In this document: positions 60,719 through 64,000 of the stretch, one piece after another
Position numbering within the stretch: the stretch's first letter is position 1
Layout: each line of letters begins with the position of its first letter
Assembly (NCBI GenBank): GCA_018829445.1
Contig: JAHJTV010000061.1
Span: 62,001-126,000, forward strand
Origin: a bacterium
Lineage (GTDB): Bacteria > SAR324 > XYD2-FULL-50-16
DNA length: 64,000 nt
Reading direction: 5' to 3'
Position numbers and translations under genes: made by a program
The notes under the pieces: model-generated
The model's input: only the letters and a program-made list of their open reading frames with translations
What the model was told of the DNA's origin: nothing
The model's database searches: none

Positions 60719-61312
60719 ATGAATATCGCTATTTTCGGAGGAAGTTTTAACCCGGTTCATCGGGGGCACTATGAGATTGTCCGCCATGTAAATAGCCAGA
60801 TGAAATTCCATAAAATTTTCGTGGTCCCCGCCTACAGAAATCCCTTTAAGGAAAACCTTCCCTCAATTCCGGAATCTGTAAGGGTTATGATGCTAAGAAA
60901 GACATTTTCCGAGTTTAGTAATGTGGAGATATGTCTTTACGAATTGAATAAACAGAAAACAAGCTATACTTTTGCCACCCTGGAGCATTTGAAAAAACAA
61001 TATTCAAATCATCAATTCTTTTTAATATTGGGTGAAGATGCATTCACATCCTTTCATCTTTGGACAAAAGCTGATAAGATTGCTGAAATATGCAACCTGC
61101 TGGTGTTTTCAAGACCTGCTATGCCAACATCTGGCAAAAGTCAATCGGATAACCAGGGACATTTGGCAACTAACGTTCACTGGATGAGTAAAAATATTCC
61201 GGATATTTCTGCCACTGAAATTCGAAACAGCCCTATAAAAACCGTAAAAGAGCAATCCTGGTTACATCCTGAAGCAGAAATAATCTGGGAGCAATCACAG
61301 ATGAATCATTAA
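60719..61312 (+). CDS. nadD: nicotinate-nucleotide adenylyltransferase
   Basis: 197 residues. It adenylates nicotinate mononucleotide to deamido-NAD. The nucleotidyl-transferase signature is IFGGSFNPVHRGH (residues 5-17), and the second motif ISATEIRNS lies near the end. Length is typical. It is the first gene of a plus-strand trio with rsfS (18 bases) and rlmH. Confidence 0.95.
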   Translation: MNIAIFGGSFNPVHRGHYEIVRHVNSQMKFHKIFVVPAYRNPFKENLPSIPESVRVMMLRKTFSEFSNVEICLYELNKQKTSYTFATLEHLKKQYSNHQFFLILGEDAFTSFHLWTKADKIAEICNLLVFSRPAMPTSGKSQSDNQGHLATNVHWMSKNIPDISATEIRNSPIKTVKEQSWLHPEAEIIWEQSQMNH

Positions 61313-61330
61313 TCCATTAAAATCTAATCC

Positions 61331-61672
61331 ATGGAAACCCCCTATTTACTTTCAAAAATAACCCAATCAGCCTTGGATTTAAAGGCAATTAATCTTTTTC
61401 AATTTGATATGGAGGGCAAATCATCCCTGACTGATTACATGGTTGTCTGCCATGGAACGTCAACAGCTCATGTGCAGGGTATTGCAGACAGAATCGCCTT
61501 CGATTTGAAAAAAGACGGTTTATTGCCCCTTGGGATTGAAGGTTATAATGAAGGGACCTGGATACTCCTCGACTTTAATGCTGTTATTGTTCATATTTTT
61601 CTGGAGGAGACCAGGAAATTGTACAATTTTGAAGAATTGTTCCAAGACTATCCTTCCAAATCGTTTGAATGA
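61331..61672 (+). CDS. rsfS: ribosomal silencing factor RsfS
   Basis: 113 residues. It binds ribosomal protein uL14 and blocks subunit joining in starvation. Family motifs: DMEGKSSLTDYMVVC and EGTWILLDFNAVIVHIF. The last four bases overlap the rlmH start (ATGA), indicating translational coupling. Confidence 0.95.
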   Translation: METPYLLSKITQSALDLKAINLFQFDMEGKSSLTDYMVVCHGTSTAHVQGIADRIAFDLKKDGLLPLGIEGYNEGTWILLDFNAVIVHIFLEETRKLYNFEELFQDYPSKSFE

Positions 61673-62142
61673 GAAAAATAAGAGTCATCTGCGTCGGAAA
61701 AAATCAGGAGAAATACATTCAGGAAGGCATCAAGTCATATGAGAAGAAGCTAAGAAGGTATTGCAACTTTAAATGGGATTTTGTTAAAGAAGCCGATTAT
61801 GGGAAGGGATCAGAAGTAATTTGGTTGCAGGATGAATTCAAACGGTTATCGAAATTACTCGACCCCAATGCTTTCACAATAGCCTGCTACGATAAAGGAG
61901 AGTCTTTATCCTCTGTCCAATTCGCAGAGAAATTTAAAGCGATTGCCAACAATGGATATTCAAGAATTGATTTTATTATTGGGGGACCGTTTGGTCTACC
62001 AGAAGAGATCCTCAAAACATCAAATATGGTTTTGAGCATCTCAGCGATGACTTTTACCCATCAAATGGCACGTTTGATTTTGTCCGAGCAAATTTATAGA
62101 GCTTTCACCATTATCAACAATGAAAGCTATCATCACGCCTGA
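61669..62142 (+). CDS. rlmH: 23S rRNA pseudouridine1915 N3-methyltransferase
   Basis: 157 residues, SPOUT family. The N-terminal MRKIRVICVGKN and the C-terminal trefoil knot DFIIGGPFGLP, then LSISAMTFTHQMARLILSEQ and AFTIINNESYHH, are all standard. It modifies the fully assembled 70S ribosome. It ends the nadD-rsfS-rlmH operon and converges on the deacetylase gene. Confidence 0.97.
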   Translation: MRKIRVICVGKNQEKYIQEGIKSYEKKLRRYCNFKWDFVKEADYGKGSEVIWLQDEFKRLSKLLDPNAFTIACYDKGESLSSVQFAEKFKAIANNGYSRIDFIIGGPFGLPEEILKTSNMVLSISAMTFTHQMARLILSEQIYRAFTIINNESYHHA

Positions 62143-62168
62143 TCAAAAACCTCATTCATTTTCCTGTT

Positions 62169-63131
62169 TCAAAGAGAATTGGCAGCATTGATAAGAATCT
62201 TGGCATGAGCCAGGGCCAGGCGGGGGATTACTTCCAAATTATAGCCGCCCTCAAGGAAACTTACCAGCTTACCATCACTGAATTCAGCCGCAATTTTACA
62301 GAGAGCTTCCGCGTATGCCTTATAGGTTACGTCAGTAATGCTTATTCTAGCCAATGGATCTTCCTTGTGAGCATCATATCCGGCTGAAATCAGGACAAAT
62401 TCGGGTTTATATTCTCTCCAGGCCGGAATAAAAGTCTCTTCAAGCTCCTTTAGGTATGCCTCATCACCTGAAAAACTTCGCATGGGAACGTTCAGGGTGA
62501 AGCCTTTCCCTTCACCCATACCCACTTCTGTCTCAAACCCGGTTCCAGGATAGCAGACTGTCGGGTTCTCATGGATGCTGCAGTAAAAAACATCCTTGCG
62601 CGACTCAAAACTGTGTTGTGTACCATTACCATGATGCACATCAAAATCCATTATCAGAATTCTCCTGTAATTACGACGTTTGATTAAATACTCTGCACAG
62701 ATTGCAATATTATTAAAATAGCAGAATCCCAAAGCCTGACGCTTTTCTGCATGGTGCCCGGGAGGTCTTACCAATGCGCACCCATTTTTTAGCTCTCCGG
62801 AATCCACTTTCCTGACCAAAGCCAGCCCTCCTCCAACTGCATATTCAGCCACTTCAAAGGTTCTGGGAGAAACGATACAATCCATAGTTCCAACAAAAGG
62901 AGCTCCCGATTTTATTTCCCTTTCTATTGAGTCTATATAATCAGAGTCATGGATCAACTCAATCAGGGACCGTTCAGCTTTTTCTCCGGGTATAATCTCC
63001 AATTGATCCCAAATGTCGCTGTTTTTTAACTCATTTAATATAACTCTTAGTCGGTTAGAATTTTCAGGATGTTGGCCTGTATCGTGCTCAAGGTAAATCG
63101 GGTCTGTGACTAAACCTGTCAGTCTTTTCAT
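62169..63131 (-). CDS. HDAC-like (AcuC/histone deacetylase superfamily) deacetylase
   Basis: 320 residues from the ATG at 63131, chosen because AGGGGC precedes it and the family start MKRLTGLVTDPIYLEHDTG follows; longer frames reach 63263. Zinc and catalytic motifs are clear: PPGHHAEKRQALGFC (paired His), LIMDFDVHHGNGTQ (Asp/His zinc ligands), LISAGYDAHKEDPL (third zinc Asp) and SFLEGGYNLE (Tyr/Gly-rich end). Bacterial members deacetylate acetylpolyamines or acetylated proteins or act on acetoin-related substrates; the substrate cannot be assigned. Confidence 0.93.
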   Translation of the reverse strand: MKRLTGLVTDPIYLEHDTGQHPENSNRLRVILNELKNSDIWDQLEIIPGEKAERSLIELIHDSDYIDSIEREIKSGAPFVGTMDCIVSPRTFEVAEYAVGGGLALVRKVDSGELKNGCALVRPPGHHAEKRQALGFCYFNNIAICAEYLIKRRNYRRILIMDFDVHHGNGTQHSFESRKDVFYCSIHENPTVCYPGTGFETEVGMGEGKGFTLNVPMRSFSGDEAYLKELEETFIPAWREYKPEFVLISAGYDAHKEDPLARISITDVTYKAYAEALCKIAAEFSDGKLVSFLEGGYNLEVIPRLALAHAKILINAANSL

Positions 63132-63609
63132 ATTGCCCCTATAATTATTGGATTCACATTGGTGGCGTTTAACAATCATTATCCTGTTTTTGACCGACTC
63201 GCAATTAGAATTTTGGCAAAGTCCTGGCAACAAAGCAATGTTACCAACATTGGCCTGGATCATAATCAGTCATATAATTTTGACATTTCAAGATATTACA
63301 CGGAATACAATCCAGGATGGATCTCACCAGTTTTCCATGTTGTTTTCAATCAATAATTTTAATCTTTTTATCATTGTGCATTTATAATCTAATGCGACAA
63401 ATACTGTAACGGGGGAATACAATCGGCTGTTAAGCACCGGTTTTACCTATTTAGTACGAACCGCTATATAATTGATAGCTGTCCTGTATCAATGTAAAAT
63501 AGCGAAATATTTGTAATGCTTTTGGCTATGTATTTCAATTGGTATATGATTCTCACATAAAAGCTGAAATCAGAATTTTTAATAATCCATATAGAGGTAG
63601 CAGAAGCTA
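63132..63609. other. divergent intergenic region, deacetylase / oxidoreductase
   Basis: 478 bases, no gene. AT-rich; AGAGG lies about 14 bases before the ATG at 63610. No promoter hexamers could be placed with confidence. Confidence 0.4.
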
Positions 63610-64000
63610 ATGGCTGAACAAAAAGGAAAAAAGAAGGACCCCAAAGAGTGGCGACTTGAAATAGATGCCGAAAGATGCAAGGGGTGTGGATTCTGTGTGG
63701 AGTTTTGTCCGAAAAACACACTAGAGATGTCAAATGAATTTAACTCAAAAGGATATCATCCACCTAAAGTAGCGGCACCTGAGACCTGTACCTACTGCGA
63801 TATGTGCGAAATGGTTTGTCCGGAATTCGCCATATATGCTGTATCAGAAACCCAAAAGAAAGAGACTCATTTTTCCGATGAGTATCTAAGAATGGATCGA
63901 ATGCCACATATCTGGTGTCCAGGTTGTGGAATCGGAACTGTTGTAAATTGTCTGACAAAAGCCTTGGAAGAAGCCGATATTCCTAGAGACAAAACGCAGA
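63610..64000 (+). CDS. 2-oxoacid:ferredoxin oxidoreductase, fused ferredoxin (delta) and beta subunit, 3' part cut by window edge
   Basis: I translated this from the ATG at 63610; 130 codons run open to the edge. Residues 14-80 form a two-cluster ferredoxin: Cys23-x2-Cys26-x2-Cys29-x3-Cys33-Pro and Cys60-x2-Cys63-x2-Cys66-x3-Cys70-Pro. From about residue 90 the sequence becomes the start of a KorB/PorB-type TPP subunit: YLRMDRMPHIWCPGCGIG, with the CPGC motif at 103-106. In most operons korD and korB are separate genes with korA between. The enzyme converts pyruvate or 2-oxoglutarate to acyl-CoA and reduced ferredoxin, in either direction. Substrate specificity cannot be told. No frameshift was needed to read through the junction. 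Confidence 0.88.
   Translation, partial: MAEQKGKKKDPKEWRLEIDAERCKGCGFCVEFCPKNTLEMSNEFNSKGYHPPKVAAPETCTYCDMCEMVCPEFAIYAVSETQKKETHFSDEYLRMDRMPHIWCPGCGIGTVVNCLTKALEEADIPRDKTQ

Noticed and set aside
63464..63733. 89-codon minus-strand frame near the right edge
   Set aside because: Overlaps the start of the ferredoxin/beta-subunit gene, which has clear cluster motifs on the other strand.

Overview
The window is a gene-dense stretch of bacterial chromosome. By eye the G+C is around the low 40s per cent (not computed). The gene set points to a motile Gram-negative bacterium of proteobacterial or deltaproteobacterial grade. It has type II secretion pseudopilins, an Skp/OmpH chaperone, an outer-membrane-type porin, lipoproteins, FliN, oligoribonuclease and a CIRCE-controlled groESL. 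It also has oxygen-independent coproporphyrinogen oxidase and a 2-oxoacid:ferredoxin oxidoreductase, which suggest an anaerobic or microaerobic capability. I cannot name the taxon from sequence alone; Desulfobacterota or SAR324-like lineages are guesses. No rRNA, tRNA, CRISPR array, prophage or insertion sequence was recognised.

Layout. 1-4.6 kb: partial Skp-like chaperone, CPBP protease, an exported unknown, a J-domain protein and pyrG. 5-7.9 kb: uvrA. 8.4-10.7 kb: a DUF350 membrane protein, a metal-ribbon unknown and a DUF3334 CheX-like protein. 10.8-14.1 kb: the gspG-H-I-J-K pseudopilin operon on the minus strand; its partner gspF lies alone at 56.6 kb. 14.5-18.7 kb: exported unknown, ABC-F ATPase, Bax-inhibitor-1 membrane protein. 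19.2-21.7 kb: a probable porin and lipoprotein pair ended by a strong terminator. 21.8-24.4 kb: cyclophilin, methyltransferase, orn, fliN. 24.8-27.1 kb: LPP20-like and TPR/SLH envelope proteins. 27.4-37.6 kb: a long minus-strand run of ispG, rpoZ, TPR membrane protein, three-receiver hybrid kinase, hom and a glnD-like gene.

38-39.9 kb holds purQ and a cysteine desulfurase behind a long hairpin. 40-48 kb is a chemotaxis cluster transcribed leftwards: cheA, a ParA-type ATPase (ParC-like), a CheW with a long N-terminal extension (ParP-like architecture), cheR, cheB, then cheD, cheY, cheX. Together these encode core signalling, adaptation, dephosphorylation and probably polar placement of the array; no chemoreceptor or CheZ is present. 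48.6-51.9 kb: groEL, groES with CIRCE, recA. 52-57.8 kb: Na+/H+ antiporter-like protein, LpoB/FlgT-like lipoprotein, hemN, gspF. 57.8-60.6 kb: a PgaB-like (GHL13) lipoprotein and a membrane PilZ protein. 60.7-62.1 kb: nadD-rsfS-rlmH. 62.2-63.1 kb: HDAC-like deacetylase. The right edge cuts a fused ferredoxin and TPP-subunit gene of a 2-oxoacid oxidoreductase.

Intergenic DNA carries at least four copies of a palindromic repeat with arms beginning CGGTAGGGCGG. Two of the copies sit inside a second CTGTCAT...ATGACA repeat. The most notable gene-level observations are the cheA-parC-cheW(ParP-like) trio, the delta-beta oxidoreductase fusion, the zinc-ribbon/J-domain protein, the PilZ/PgaB-like pair, and the DUF3334 protein with a CheX-type E-x-x-N signature.
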